From Macquaria australasica (lineage: Eukaryota > Chordata > Actinopteri > Centrarchiformes > Percichthyidae): a stretch of 64,000 nucleotides of DNA. Positions 1 to 12,950 of this stretch are shown here, piece by piece. The position numbers were made by a program, and so were the translations under genes. Position 1 is the first letter of the stretch; every line of letters starts with the position of its first letter. The notes beneath the pieces were generated by a model. That model ran no database searches. It saw nothing but the letters and a program-made list of their open reading frames with translations, and was not told the origin of the DNA. The stretch spans positions 126,501-190,500 of the forward strand of contig SEMN01000176.1 in NCBI GenBank assembly GCA_005408345.1. Direction: 5' to 3'.

Positions 1-174
1 GCTTTATATACACCTAAAACTTACACACAGCTGTAGCAACTAACATTAAACACTTTTCTTTTTAAATTTTGTTTTGCAGTACCATGATCAAAAATATCTA
101 GCCATCTTTCACCTTGTTTAACTTAATCTTAGAGCGTGGCTCTAGGGTCGGTCCACCACTGAAATACAGTCTAT

Positions 175-350
175 CAGAGGTGGGTGTCACAAGTTACATT
201 TACTGTTGCATGTACTTCAGTAACTTTTTTGAGTCATTTTTATGCAGCATACTTTTTACTCTTACTTGAGTAGATTTTTATAGAAAAATCCTTACTTTTA
301 CTTTGTTACATTTGGATAGATTCATCGTGCTACTTTTAATTATTTCATAT
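175..350. repeat. fish dispersed repeat rich in ACTTxACTTGAGTA
   Basis: The sequence has the alternating ACTTTT/TACTTGAGTA motifs of a very common ray-finned fish non-autonomous repeat. It is interrupted by the solo LTR at 351 and seems to resume after 974. Confidence 0.5.
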
Positions 351-970
351 TGTTATGACCCTGGGTCATGTGTGTTGAGTGACTGATTTTGAGGGTGTGG
401 TCCCTCCCTGCCTGAGGGTGGTGCTGTTTACAATGTTCTGTTTTCTTAGTATGTTCAGTTCCAGGTGGTGGCTGGTGATTGGAGGGGAGACTGATGGCAT
501 CTACTTTAAAATGGCCTCTGCCCAGGCTGACGGGACTCCTTCTCTTTGCCTGACTCCCAACCAGACCGTGCTGTGTTGTTGGATTTAAATTGAGATCTTA
601 ATGCTAATGTGTTTAGCTACTGTTTTTACGTGAATGCTAGTAAAAGAGCAGTCCGGGTATCTGTAGGGGGGAGAAGCTGTTTCCGTTTCTACAATTGTTT
701 TCTCCTGTTTTATGTTAGGGAGTTAGGTAAGATCCCTGTATTTCTTTTCCTGTTTCTTTGGGTTAGGTAATTTAGTTGGGATTTCATTGATTGTTTTGTT
801 TGTTGTTTTGGCTGTGCTCTCCCTGATGTCAATTATACCCTGTGAAATGAATAAATCATTCCTGTTTGGACTGCATCCTTTGTGGCACTGACCATCTTTG
901 GGAGCAGGGAAAGGGAGGGAGTCACTTTCTTTATGTTGTGCACCGGTTTACCCCTAGGCCGGTCGTAACA
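351..970. mobile_element. solo LTR of an LTR retrotransposon, with target duplication
   Basis: The 620-bp unit starts TGTTATGAC and ends GGTCGTAACA, so it has the TG...CA ends and short inverted termini of an LTR (TGTTA/TAACA). It is bounded by the 4-bp direct repeat ATAT (347-350 and 971-974). An AATAAA lies near 849 in the 3' half, as expected for an LTR polyadenylation signal. No internal coding region is attached, so it is a recombined solo LTR. The family is probably Ty3/gypsy-like (inference). Confidence 0.75.
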
Positions 971-1134
971 ATATTTTATCATTAATGCACATTCTTTTAA
1001 GAGGCAGGTGGTCTGCTGATCTCAGATCTGCTGGCGGTGGTCTGTTATATTAACGCAGGGTAGTTGCGGGGATAAGCTTACACCTGCAACCCTAATGACA
1101 TTAATGACATTCCCATCAGCCTCAGCTGTACTTT

Positions 1135-1315
1135 GCATTTAGTGCTAATTAGAAAATGTTAGCATGCTAATGCGGTAAAATAAGATTGTGACAATGGTAA
1201 ACATAACTGCTAAACATCAACATGTTCAGATTGTCATTAGGAGCATGTTAGCTTGCTGATGTTAGCATTCAAAGTTCAGCCTCACAAAGCCACTAGCATG
1301 GCTATAAACTCAATC
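1135..1315. repeat. dispersed repeat family A, copy 1 (TTAGCATGCTAA-rich)
   Basis: It shares the ordered blocks 'CTAATTAG-AAATGTTAGC', 'GGTAAACAT-CTGCTAAACAT', 'GTCATT-GGAGCATGTTAGC' and 'CTAGCATG' with the segment at 27,450-27,615. A weaker relative lies at 49,500-49,640. Confidence 0.65.
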
Positions 1316-1639
1316 GTATTTCATTGTTATTTTCAAAATTTGTTTTTTATCTTTTGGTTACTTTGTTACAAATCTATAATCTATTAAACAATTTCACAGC
1401 AAAATTCAAATCTCACTAAGTTGCGAATAATAAGGGGATGTTATATTCACTTTGCATTTGCACTGGTTTTGGTGGCTTACCTACGTCAGATTTCAGCTGT
1501 AAGAATGTATGCAAACCCTGTTGTGGCATACAGCCCTCAGAAAGAGAACAAATGAGAAGAATTCGGCCTCTGCACATCTCTCCTTGCACCACCTGCAATC
1601 ATAGCAACTGTTCTGAGTACTTCTGCAAAATCTTAATGC

Positions 1640-2035
1640 TAATTTGGGGAGGTTGGTGAACTGCGTGCAGTCTTGATATAGATGATGTTTGGACTCTTGT
1701 TTGCTCTTGTTCCTGTTTTATTTTGTAAATCCCTGGTCTTGTGTTCGTGTATTATTTACTTCCTGTCATTGTTCTGTTCCCACCAGTTTTGATTAGGTTC
1801 CCTTTTCTTTGTTCGTTGTCGCGTCATTGATGTTGCTGACGTTCTTGGTGATCTCTTCGTGTCGTGTTCCTGGTGTTCCCCTGCGTGTCAGTTCCTGTGT
1901 TTGTAAGTTTTGTTTTGCAGTTAAATACATCTTTGGACTGATTCAGCCTCCTCGCCTGTCTGCATTTGGGTCCTCTCCCTGCTGCCTAGATGGCTTGTCG
2001 TGGCAGATCTGCCTCGAAGGCCTTCCTTGACATTA
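1640..2035. mobile_element. LTR-retroelement-like tract
   Basis: T-rich sequence with a CTGTTTTATTTTG stretch, then 'CTGCATTTGGGTCCTCTC' and a GGCTTGTCGTGGCAG segment. This combination is typical of the 3' part of fish LTRs and the adjoining leader. No clean ends or target duplication were found, so the assignment is from memory of similar fish repeats. Confidence 0.35.
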
Positions 2036-4000
2036 GCAATATATAAGTCAGCTTCTCTCTCACTGAGCACAGTTATTGATCAAAGTAGTATTATTATTGG
2101 GTCTGTGTGTTCATTTCGAATGGGCCTCGGTCCTGTTTTGGTCAGAATAGCAAACGTGAGGCCAACAAACAGAGAAAGACGAAGAATGAAATACAAAGAA
2201 GCACTGCAACATACTGTACAGGCTTCAACAACAGCTGGCTTCTGGGTTTATTGAATGTACACAGGATGACACACCCATAGCCACACACACAAACACACAC
2301 AGGTACTTCTGCAAACGCATGCATTCAGAAACATTCGCACACAAAACCCCCTGAAGTCAGCACATTTCTAGATGGTAAATAAGCTGGGAGCTGCTTAGCC
2401 ATGCTGGTCAGGCTTCAGGCATTACTAGTGCACATAACATGAACCTACGCACACACACACACATTCACAGGGTTGTAAACATTAGCAATATTTTCCCATT
2501 TCTTCTGCAGGGCAGATGGGAGAGCAGTAGATCTTCAGGGGGGCTGAGCCCTTCACTGGTAATAATCTCCTTTACACTTCACACTGCCAGGGAGATGAAT
2601 CATGGTGGATGGAGTTACTGTGTGTGAGAGAGGGAAGGGGGCCCTGATGTTCCATGCAAAGGCTCGCCTTTATGGTTCTTGGGTGTGTGTGTGGATTCAG
2701 GGGTGCAGAGAGAGGCCAAGGATCTTGTTCAGATATTGTCAGCAGACCATAGGTGCAGAGCTGTTTTGACTGATGAGGTTCCCTGGATTCACAACAGTTT
2801 TATGTACAACTACAAAGTGAAGGAAAATCACAAAAACATGCGGAATTTGCTCAACAGATTTTACTCACTTTTTCAGGCTGATACACATATTGTACTTTTA
2901 TTATAAAGGAGTTAAAGTAGGCCTCACATCCTCAGCATCTTATTTACACAGAGAATGCCGCAGTGGACGGATGTCTGTAAAATACAGTATTTTTAAGAAT
3001 CTGAAGGTTGAAGTTATAAGACAATTACATTGATCTTTCTTAATGAAATATATACTGCATATGGACTTCAAGTATCTTGCTGGCTGCTCACATAATTACC
3101 TTTACATTACTGTGTGTTTTGTTGTCATGTATTTTCGTGGTTTCTGCCTCCTGCACATCCTATGCAAAAAATCCAATACAAAAAATGCTATTTACTATCT
3201 CTTGGGAATAGAACCAGTCTGAACTGCTTAAAGTTAAAGATTTTCATGAAATCAAACCCTACTGATACTATTATGGTCAGCATTTTGTTTTTTAGCAATA
3301 GCCATTTAATGTATTTACCTCTCTAAATGGTGGCTTTTATTGGTGGGGGGGCGCACAAAAGATTCATAGGAAACAAAGTATCATGTAATCCAGCATTACC
3401 GTTTTTAGATTTAATCTCATTAATAACAGCCTCGCTGTTTACTGTTCACCCTTACTGCTAATGGTAACCCAACATTTCCTACTGATGCTGCTTCACATTT
3501 AAAGAGTTCAGCTGGCGAAACACAGGGTGGCTTTGAATGAGAAGCAGTCACAGGAAACGCAGCGTATTTGGCAACGTGGTGAGCACTGCGATTGTTCATC
3601 AAATATGTGTCTACAAAATAAGAAAACATTCATTTTCTGGTTTTAAATATTGCAGGGAGTAATGGAACTCGAGGGAGCAGCCACAATGAGCTGTTAGATG
3701 AAGAGCTGCAGGCGACAGACTGCACACCTCCAACTCCTCAGCAAGCTAACCAACTCCTTTCACTGTGCCCTGCTGTTGTATCAAAAATTACTTTTCACAG
3801 CATGAAATCAGATCATGGTTGCAATTATTATTGACCGACTTCTTTATTAAAACAACATGAGTTTGTTTGGCGGCACTGTAAACATACACACACCAGCTGC
3901 TCCTCTGTTGTTTTTCAAATTAGTCATTTAATTACTTTATATGAGGCACATGAACACTTCATCTTTACTTGAGGCTTTTTAATAGAAAGGAATCATTCAA
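2036..4000. other. non-coding, nothing recognised
   Basis: No gene or classifiable repeat is seen. Short CA runs occur near 2,285 and 2,450. A splice-like pair (TTCTGCAG at 2,509 and TG|GTAATA near 2,560) frames 47 nt without a coding signal. Confidence 0.4.
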
Positions 4001-4150
4001 CCAGTCTTTGTGCTAAGCTACGCTACCCGCCTGCTGGATGTAACTTCATATTTAACGGACAGACACGAGAGTGGTATCAATCTTCTCATCTAATTCTTGG
4101 TAAGAAAGTGAATATGTATTTCCCTAAATGTCAAACTATCCTCTTAAAGA
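4001..4150 (+). repeat. dispersed repeat family D, copy 1
   Basis: It carries 'GAGAGTGGTATCAATCTTCTC', an AAGAAAGTGAATA segment and 'CTAAATGTCAAACTATCCT' in order. The same order occurs at 25,650-25,765, in two tandem partial copies at 44,370-44,735, and at 49,795-50,245. It is a common teleost repeat of unassigned class. Confidence 0.6.
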
Positions 4151-5320
4151 AGTATTAAAAAGCCCAAAGCTCACATAAAGTAATTACATTACCAATTTGG
4201 ATTCCTGGGGATTAGAACTCTAAACTTCCCCTGAGAGCTCAATATTCAATATGAATCAACATTATTATTGTTTTCTTACTTTTCTTGTTGTATTTCATAT
4301 GGACAGAATGACTATTTTAAACTACATGGGACATTCATAATATTAAATGTGCAAACCAAACTGTGGCACAGCTGCTCGTCAGAATATTAAGTGGCATCTC
4401 TCTTGGATTCATACTGAATGTCAAAGTGCCACCAGGCTCATTTTACCTGGAGTTTAAATAAAATGTATGTGTACTGCAAACGTGTTTGCGTACAGATGCA
4501 TGTCTGTACCATTTGTGTGTCTAAATTGGTGGATTCATATAAACCTTCCAAAAACTTCAAGGTCATTTCATTTCACACAAATCCAAAATCTTTCCAACTT
4601 CATCAAAGTTCCCACTTTTATATTCAACCTTTAACTAAGCAAATTAGTTGAGTTAACGGAACTCATACTGAGTTCCATCTGTGTTCAGTATTCTTTCATG
4701 GCTTCATCTGAGAGCAGTCTGATGAAACAGAATCTCATGAAAATGTGGATGGCTGGTTTGGTCTCATATTCACACCTTTTCATTGTTTCTTTCATATTTT
4801 TTTACAACAGCACATTAGTCTTACTTTCCCCATAACCACATTAAACATAACATAGTGGGTTAAGTCATAAATGTATAAAGAGGAAGAGTATGAAAAACTC
4901 TTGATTGGTCACACCTTTGAAATAGCTATGCATGCAGATTAAAGTGAGGACACTACTGAGATGTCAACCGTGATAAAATGGAATTTATGAGTATATCAGA
5001 TGATGCAGCATCAAGGTCTCAGACTTACACTGTGTGACGTTAGCAGTGACCTGACTGATGAGGACATGGCAGTGTGACAGAGACACCTGCCATCGAGCTA
5101 GTCCCCAGGAGACGCTTGCTACCTACGCAAACCGCTGACCGACTTATGGAGAAAAAAAACCCAGAAACCCCAAAATTTATGGGCAACATCTGCGGTGTGG
5201 TGACAGGCCACAAGTCAAGATCAGAGGGTGAGTTTTTAAGAACTTGTGCCTTCATGATTCAAAAGGACATCCACAACATATTTTAAAGGAGGTGACACTT
5301 TTGACTATCATTTATGACAG
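4151..5320. other. non-coding, nothing recognised
   Basis: AT-rich single-copy-looking sequence. The small open frames near 5,074-5,286 show no codon bias or known motif. Confidence 0.4.
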
Positions 5321-6850
5321 ACACTTATAGTAGCAGTAATACTAGTGGTAGCAGTACATTTACTCATGTAATGAAGTACGACTACACCACTGTATAAAGT
5401 CTGCAGTGGTATAGTCGTACTTCATTACATAATACATTACGTACTTCTACTACACTACATGTATTTGACAGATATAGTCACTAGTTACTTTGCAGATTAA
5501 GATTTTACATCAAAACATATGATCTGCTTATAAAATATTGTCTATTTGTATCATCCAACAGTATATAAAGTAATTAAATTAGCTCGACCAGCTACAGCAT
5601 TAAAATAATACTTATATACCCAGTTGCCAGTTTATATGGTACACCTAGCTAAAATCAATGCAGACTAATACAACAGTCCTACAGTAAATATTACCTTCAC
5701 AAAGGTTATAATGTTAATTTTTTGTTGAATTGGTTTTAGAGAGGTGTTAGTTCAGTTGTATGGTCAATTTGGAGGCTGCAGTTTGTGGTGCTGTTGAATT
5801 ATATTGTGTACTGTGAGCTGTTTTCTAATATTTAGTCTACCCTCATTGATATAAATGGCTGAAAATCGTGTGTTTGCTGACCTCCAGCAGTTTCACCTTG
5901 CTGCAATGATGTGCAGGTGTACCCCAGGGTGTGTCAGTACACCATGACATCACTTTTGGTGCAGTGACACTGGATGTGATCAGAGGTTAACACACTGAAA
6001 CACTGCTTTCCAGCCTGGTGATAAGACTTATACCCATAATGGACTATTTGGCATTGTGGTACTGCTACTTTTACTTCAATAAAGGATCTAAATACTACTT
6101 TCACAACTGAGTAATAGTAGCGGGAGCAGCAGCAGTATAAACTAGTATAAAGTAGTAGTAGTAGTAGAGGTATTGTAGCAGATGCAATGGTAGCAGCTGT
6201 AGCAGTAACAATAGCAGGAGTAGTAGTATTAGTGGTGGTAGTGTACTAGTTAGAGATAGAATTTAGATAGATTTAGTAGTACTTGTAATAGTGGGAATAA
6301 TGGAGGTAGCTGTAGGAGCAGCAGAAGCAGCAGCAGCAGTAGTGATAGTGTACTAGTTAGAGATAGAAGTAGCAGTAGTAGTAGTAGCGTAGCAGTTTTC
6401 ATAGCCATACCTCAGTGTTTGCCTCTGTGTTCCCTTAGTCTCCACTGAAACATGTAAAAATACAGCATTTTTAAGACTCCATTTGATTGGAATAAGTTAC
6501 AATCATACATTTAATCCATAACCTTTCTTGGATTTTTCTAAAATAACCATTTTTTAAAATATCTGAAATCAAGATGTTATTGCTTTTATTTTATACTTGT
6601 GAATTTGTCAAAACAATGATTTTGTCACTATTATTGTTTCTCTTTAGTATTTATTGTTTTTTACCATGTTCTCGTCTGTGTTTTTTATTAATGGGCTTAT
6701 TCTGTAAATAATCAAATCTGTTCAATGGTAGTATTAATATTAATAGGTGTAATAGTAGGCTACTGGTACAGTGTAGTGGCATTAGTAATTGACAGACAGT
6801 AGTAGTAGTCAAAAAGAGCAACAGCAGTAGAGGATGTGGTAGTAGTAGTA
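5320..6850. repeat. degenerate TAG/CAG trinucleotide field
   Basis: Dense GTA, GCA and TAG triplets, strongest at 5,325-5,360, 6,105-6,395 and 6,780-6,852. Pure runs are short (for example about five GTA units near 6,157). A 21-bp block, GTGTACTAGTTAGAGATAGA plus A, recurs exactly at 6,241 and 6,348, so part of the array was duplicated with a 107-bp offset. Confidence 0.75.
5367..5429. repeat. 26-bp inverted repeat (hairpin)
   Basis: Arms 5367-5392 and 5404-5429 are reverse complements with one mismatch in 26 bp. They are separated by an 11-nt spacer. Confidence 0.9.
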
Positions 6851-6852
6851 AT

Positions 6853-9639
6853 GCATACATTACACAATGGGAAAGTCTGTCATTTAAGAGATTGTACAGT
6901 ATTTCATACTAACACACCAAACTCAAAGTCAGCAGCAGAAACCAAAAACTGTATTTGCTAGTGTTAACATCAACAGCTTGCCTGCTGAAGCCCACTGGCT
7001 GGGGGGGGTGTATATGACTGAACTGCCCCTTGACTGAACTGCCCCTTTAAAAGCACCAACAGCATCCCGACTAATCAGGAATTCTTAGCAGAGAGAATCA
7101 GTGAACAGTGAGAAGTTGAGTCCGCGTTGCCTCTAGTCTGTCTGTCTGTCTCTCATTCTGAATTCTGATTGGGTCAGTGTGATACAATTCACTGCCATGT
7201 CTGGCAGCTGTGTACAGCTATGAGAAGGTGATGGAGGGGAGGTAGATTTAGAGAAACGGCCGGGCTGGGAGAGATGAGAAAGAGGGGGGTAAAAGCAAGT
7301 GAACAAAAAAGAGCATGGTGTGATGAAGTGGACAAAAGTGGAGGAAGAGAGGAAAATGAAGAAACAGTAAGGGATGTCCAGAAAGGGAGAAAGGCAGAGG
7401 GGGGAGAGGAAGTGAGAAAGAAAGAAATGAGACATGTACAAAGAGAAAGACAGGATATTTGAAGCTGCCTGTCTGACATTAAAGCACAAGCTTTATAAGG
7501 CAGCTGAGCCTTGACACTGAAGGGAAGGATGAGGAGGAGGAGAAGAGATGAAGGGTCCCTCTGTTACACCCCGTCAGAGAAGAGAAATGCCATGACGAAT
7601 AATACAATCTGTGCACCTAACAATCTGCACCACTGCCTTTTCATCAGCCAAGATTTACCACTGCGTACAGTATGTAATATATGTTCTATAACTATGCAAC
7701 ATTATGCCAGGATGTCATTCATAAATTTGTGCAAATAGCAGATGTTTGCATGCACATTTGTATGACGTTTGAGTTGGAAGTCAAATATTTACCATTGATT
7801 CACTGCTCATCTCGCCAACAAATCACACTCTTGCCTCGCCTGTAGTAAAACACCATATTACTTTGATGCAAATGAGCTGTAGTGGGTGTGATGCATGGAA
7901 TTGGATGTAGTATCTTCGGGAAACTCGCAGGCGATACACAAGCCGCCACCACTCATGTTGATCTACTCTGTACCAGCACGCACATTACGTCTTATGAATG
8001 GCCTGGGAGACGAGGCATTACGGTGGGCTGTGGTAAAAGAGCCCAGAGGCCACGGGTTCTTTATAGTGAGTAATGATGTGTGCGAGAGAGGGGAGGTGTT
8101 TGTGCGTGCATAGGAGCTGCTGGCTTTCCCACTGAAACGAGTCAGCGTGAAGGCATATTGAAAAAAAAACACATACTCGTGAGCACAAACACATTCATGC
8201 AGAGTATCTCTGGGGAACGGTGCAGATTGTGAGTGAATAAACACATGTATGAGAGGGATAACGACACTGGAGCTACTGATCAGAGGGCTAAGATGAGAGG
8301 CTGATGCTGCAGATTCCAGGGCTTGAACCTGTGAGCTGCATCCATTATTTCCTCAGGAGTTATGATGAGTGTTTGTGGCTATAAGCAAATTGATAGTGAA
8401 GAAAAGACAACATTTGGGCTCCTACAGTGATAATGCACTTATAAATACTGATAAATAAGGCAATATTATACACAGGGAATTGTAATAAATGTAGCAAAAA
8501 CTATGTAAATGTATACAGGCATTTGTGTTTTACACATTAACTACTGTAAATCTGGTTGATGTTAGTTAAAAGTATATTATACAAAGTAGGGACCACTGCC
8601 CACAGTGCCGACTAGTGATTTTTGTACTCAACTAGTAGAGCAGTTGGTGAAACCTCTACTAGACAGACAGAAAAACCTCACTAGAAAACTAGACGAATAG
8701 ACAAACAGATCATTATTCAGTGAGTGATGCTTGGCTCAGCTTACTGTGATGAGGTGCGCTGAAGTGCTCTGAGCAGCTGTCTATCTAATACTCTCTGTAG
8801 GATTATTAATATTCATCAGCATCAGCCAATTCTGATCAATTGTACAAATACACACTCACACAAACGTATGCACAAAGTTAAACAAACAAACAAAAGAATC
8901 ATCTTTCCAGGTATTATTCCAAGAGATCTCAGGACAGCATTGACGTAAATGAGTATGTGAGTTTAAAAGAAAAGCTGATTACTTTTCATGGAGCAAAACA
9001 GAGTAACAGGGCTTTGAAGAATCCTGTGCCATCGTAATAAAACATGTTATTTGAATATTTAGAAAGGCATGCACTGGAATAAGAAAGCAGTTTGAGGGAG
9101 AGAGGGAAAGGTTTTCCCAGGCAACTAAATGCCAGAGTATACTGTATCAACAAAACTTCTAGACTTGCTAACAGTCCCTTGGGACAATGTCACGCACCAC
9201 AATACATTCATTTTGATGAAACTAACCTCACATTGACAATTTTTCCATTGAACCATACAAGTAGTGAGAAATGACACAGTTTTCCTGAGGGTGGGACTTG
9301 AGGTAAGGCCTGGAGATAACCAAAATCATGAAGAACCATAATTATACCAGATTTAATCACCATCTGGCCAGCAGTTGTGGGGATATTCAAGGTTGGAATA
9401 CCAATCAGGCAAAGTGGGCAACTGCCCTGGGGCCTGGCAGCTCATTTTTGTTCCAGGGCCCCCCAGCAGGTTAATCTGGCTGTGGGGACATCCTGCTATG
9501 TTGAGAATTTAGACTCAACAAACTGCTGGACCAACGGACTGTCATCGTATAGTTGTTATACAGTACAGGAAGGGAAATTCTTAAATTCTTAAAAAATGAA
9601 TTTAAAATTCTGATCATTGATACAATGGATATCTGGCAA
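6853..9639. other. non-coding with a purine-rich tract
   Basis: No gene recognised. 7,265-7,450 is strongly purine-rich on the plus strand. A 16-bp unit TGACTGAACTGCCCCT is repeated in tandem near 7,015-7,047 after a run of eight or so G. The rest is unremarkable. Confidence 0.4.
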
Positions 9640-10060
9640 AGATGTCTAAAGCCTCCAGTCAGTGGGAAAGGCTTCTGAGAGCGTTAATCCCACTCCTGAC
9701 GAGGCCGAGCATCACTGCTGACTAAAGCACCTTACAAGCGGGAGCAGCGGCCCTCTGGCAGCGAGTTGGATGGAGTTACTAAGCAGGGGTGGACTTCACA
9801 TAACAGCCACTCAATGAAAACAAAAGCCCTGGCCCTGTCTGCTGAGCCTCTCTTTCCTTCACTGGAAAATCTAATAACCTATGTTCGCAGCATCTCCTCT
9901 GCCTCGTCCAAGGCTGACACATCCTTATTACAATAGATTGGCCTCAATTGATTTGTCTTTAGAAGCCTCAGGGAAACAAAAAGGCCCCATTGATTTTCTG
10001 GTTTGTAGCGAGGGCATGTGAGAAGTTTGAGCTTGTGGTGAAGTGGATGGCAAGACACCT
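9640..10060. other. possible conserved non-coding element
   Basis: Complex, repeat-free sequence with moderate GC, no frame with coding character, and AT-core motifs such as TCAATTGATTTG. It stands out from the repetitive neighbourhood. Conservation cannot be tested here. Confidence 0.25.
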
Positions 10061-12585
10061 GGACGGGTTGTGTACGCATGAGAGGGTGCACACAGGACAC
10101 ACAGGTGTGTATGTGGGATGTGAGTTTGAGTGGGTGTGCTTTGTGCCAGGGCTTCTATTGGAGATAAACAAGGCCATTTGTCTGGTACTGCGGCAGCTCA
10201 CCTGTCGTTATAACTCAAGTGCCAAGTGGTGTCGGCCCGGTCATTTATCAATCACACACACGTCAGGATGCCACAACAGAACAAGACGCTGCTGACAACG
10301 GTGGAGATCCGGTAAAACGCCGAGAGGACACCTTTCGTCAGTTGTAGAGTGAACAGAAAAACAAAACACAGAAAATACACACAGTGCTTCTGTGTAGATT
10401 TAACCTTGCAGAAAGTGCCTTGAATGTCATACGTGAATGCTAAGCTTCATTCAAATACCCTTTCTGGACTCTTTGCTTGTTTTTACTCCGATGCAGTTAA
10501 CATTTTCATATTGTGGCAAGTGAGATTGAGCTTCTTGCCAGAGTGACTTGACATTGAACACAACAACAGTATGTCAGCATGGAAGGTAGAGTGAAGGACT
10601 GAGCAACTAAACAGTCACGACTAGTGATACTGAAATTCCAATTACTTGTCACACATGCATCCATCTGTAGGAACTAAAATGTTCTACTGCACTCCAGTGA
10701 TTTAGTATTGCACATCCATAAAGCAGGGGGACTTGTAGAGGGCAGATTAAAAAAGAATGAGGCCAAGTTATCCTGTCTTTTAGTCCCATGAGTCAAGCTA
10801 CAAAAACATTGGATCCTACATTTCCCATAATGCAATGCAACATAATCTTTCATTAGATCTTCCCTGCCTCTAAAATGCCCTTTCTCGCTATGCCCCTAGT
10901 TTATAACACAGGTTTTCTCAAATTACCATAATGAGATCATCAGGGTAATTTTTTCAGACTTTACAAACCTCCTCCAGAGCCACAGGAGACATTATGCAAC
11001 AGTTTTTGCAGGCTGAATAGTACTTTCTATGGCCAGTAAACTGACCTTCATATTTAAAATTGGTGGAGTGCCCCTTTAATTTGACAGAAAACTACTTTAA
11101 TTTGTTTATGTTGTACTTATTTAACTAATGAGTAAATCTTTACATCAAAATCTTAACATGAAATGAGTGTGTCTTCCAAAAGCTAAATATACTGTAGATA
11201 GTACTAGACACAATAAGAATCATGCCACCACTGCATACAATCAAATTCAACTGGCATTTACATGTTCAGGTTGACTGTACATGTAACTGTAGGTTTTTAG
11301 CAAATTTCTGACATTTTTGCAAAATAAAAAGTGAATCAGTGCGTTTCCATCAACTAATGCCTTTATATGAATATATTCAAGAAGAGGTGACAAGATGACA
11401 TATTTAACCAGTAACTCTGACACATCAAGACATCTCAGTGCTGCTTCACACCTAAGATGGGATTTCTGTTTTTTAATATTTTTGTCACTCCATGTGTTGT
11501 TTTTGTCAGCTGCTATGGTTATAGAAAGGGGTGACATGCAACAAGGGGACCTGTTTAGGCTGGATTCTTCATTTATTGTACTCTCTGGTAGAGTGGCAGC
11601 ATGACATGAATGCTTTGTCTACAGCAGAAGTAGGTGCCGTAATGTCAAGGTGTGTTTGAAAAATCTGTTACGGCCCTCCTTAATCAAATCTTCTCTTTTT
11701 CTAAATGCCAACTTCTCCACTTAAAATATTGCATTGCATTGCAATATTTGCAAGCTTTATTCTCCCCTCAATTTCTGGGGTTTCTATTCAGGTCTAAATA
11801 AACACACTCTGTAGAAGATGGGGTTGGCTCTGAAACTTTTCTTGTAGTGGGGAGCCAGGAGCAAAAGCTGAATATGAATGAAGCCATAAGTAAACCGTGA
11901 CGGTGCGATGTACATCCACCTTTTACTTACAAACAAACAAACAAGATCTTTCCACCCAATCGTAAGAGTGGTTCATCAGTGTATAAAACACCCCTCACTG
12001 ACATCGTCAGCAGTAAATAGGTCACGGGAAAAGGTCAAAGCATGATGGGAGCACAGAGAAACAGACAAGTGAACATTCTATTGATTAACTCATCTATGTG
12101 TCTTTCTACAGCTTTGACTATGGATGTCTCTTGAATGCAGCAGCATGCGGCATGAATCTATGGCATGACTCAACGCCTCAGACACAACTGACTCAGGGTG
12201 ATGTACAGTCACACAGCTGCTGGAAATGACGCCGTTGTTACGACGGGGTGTTTGTGGGAAACAGAGACACTATTTAAAATCCACTGTTAGCTGTTGAGCA
12301 GCTAAAGGGATTTTTAAACTTTTTTAAAAAACACTCCTGCTTTCCACCTTTTTCATACCTGAGTCGAAGCATGACTCCCTAGGTTTACTGAAATCCTCTT
12401 GAAGCTATAAAAGTATCTGAAACGGAGTCAGAACAGCCAGTAAACTGACTGTAAATACGTATACTTCAACAGTACTGATATTTGTTTTAACTTCATTCAA
12501 CTAAAATAAAACTGAGCTCTTATTCATCAGCGCACAGTAATTTTGTCATTGGCAAACTGTTTCTCTACCTGTCTGTCAAAAACTA
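10061..12585. other. non-coding, nothing recognised
   Basis: No gene is seen. A 9-bp stretch TTGCATTGC repeats near 11,728-11,745. The remainder is ordinary AT-rich sequence. Confidence 0.35.
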
Positions 12586-12950
12586 AATGAAGCAATGTTC
12601 GCTGCCGCTTGTTTGCTTCATCTGCCCCCTCCCCAGACCCCACCCGCTTATTCCCCCCTCCCATTTGCCCTTTCCCTCTGTCTTCCCATCTCTCATTCCT
12701 GGGGCTCAGCAATTGTTGTTGTTATCACTGAGGAGCGCATGGGGGTTTTGTGTCAGTGCGTATGTGTTTGACGACGAGGCCGCGGTGGTGAAAAATGAGG
12801 CAGGTGGTGGCAATTTATCAACACTTGAGTGGCGCATGGCGGTGTTCTGGCAGAGGGAGGCGAGGTGGCGCAAAACGCGATGCTGAGGGTTTTTTTGTTT
12901 GAGGCCGGGCGTGATGAAATGGATGCGGTTTCTCCTCCGCTGCATCAGAC
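12586..12950. other. GC-richer patch, possible regulatory element
   Basis: A pyrimidine-rich block (12,620-12,690) is followed by about 220 bp of unusually CpG-containing sequence (GACGAGGCCGCGG near 12,772, several GGCG words). The longest frame crossing it has no known motif. It resembles an enhancer or an unannotated promoter, by inference from composition only. Confidence 0.25.
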
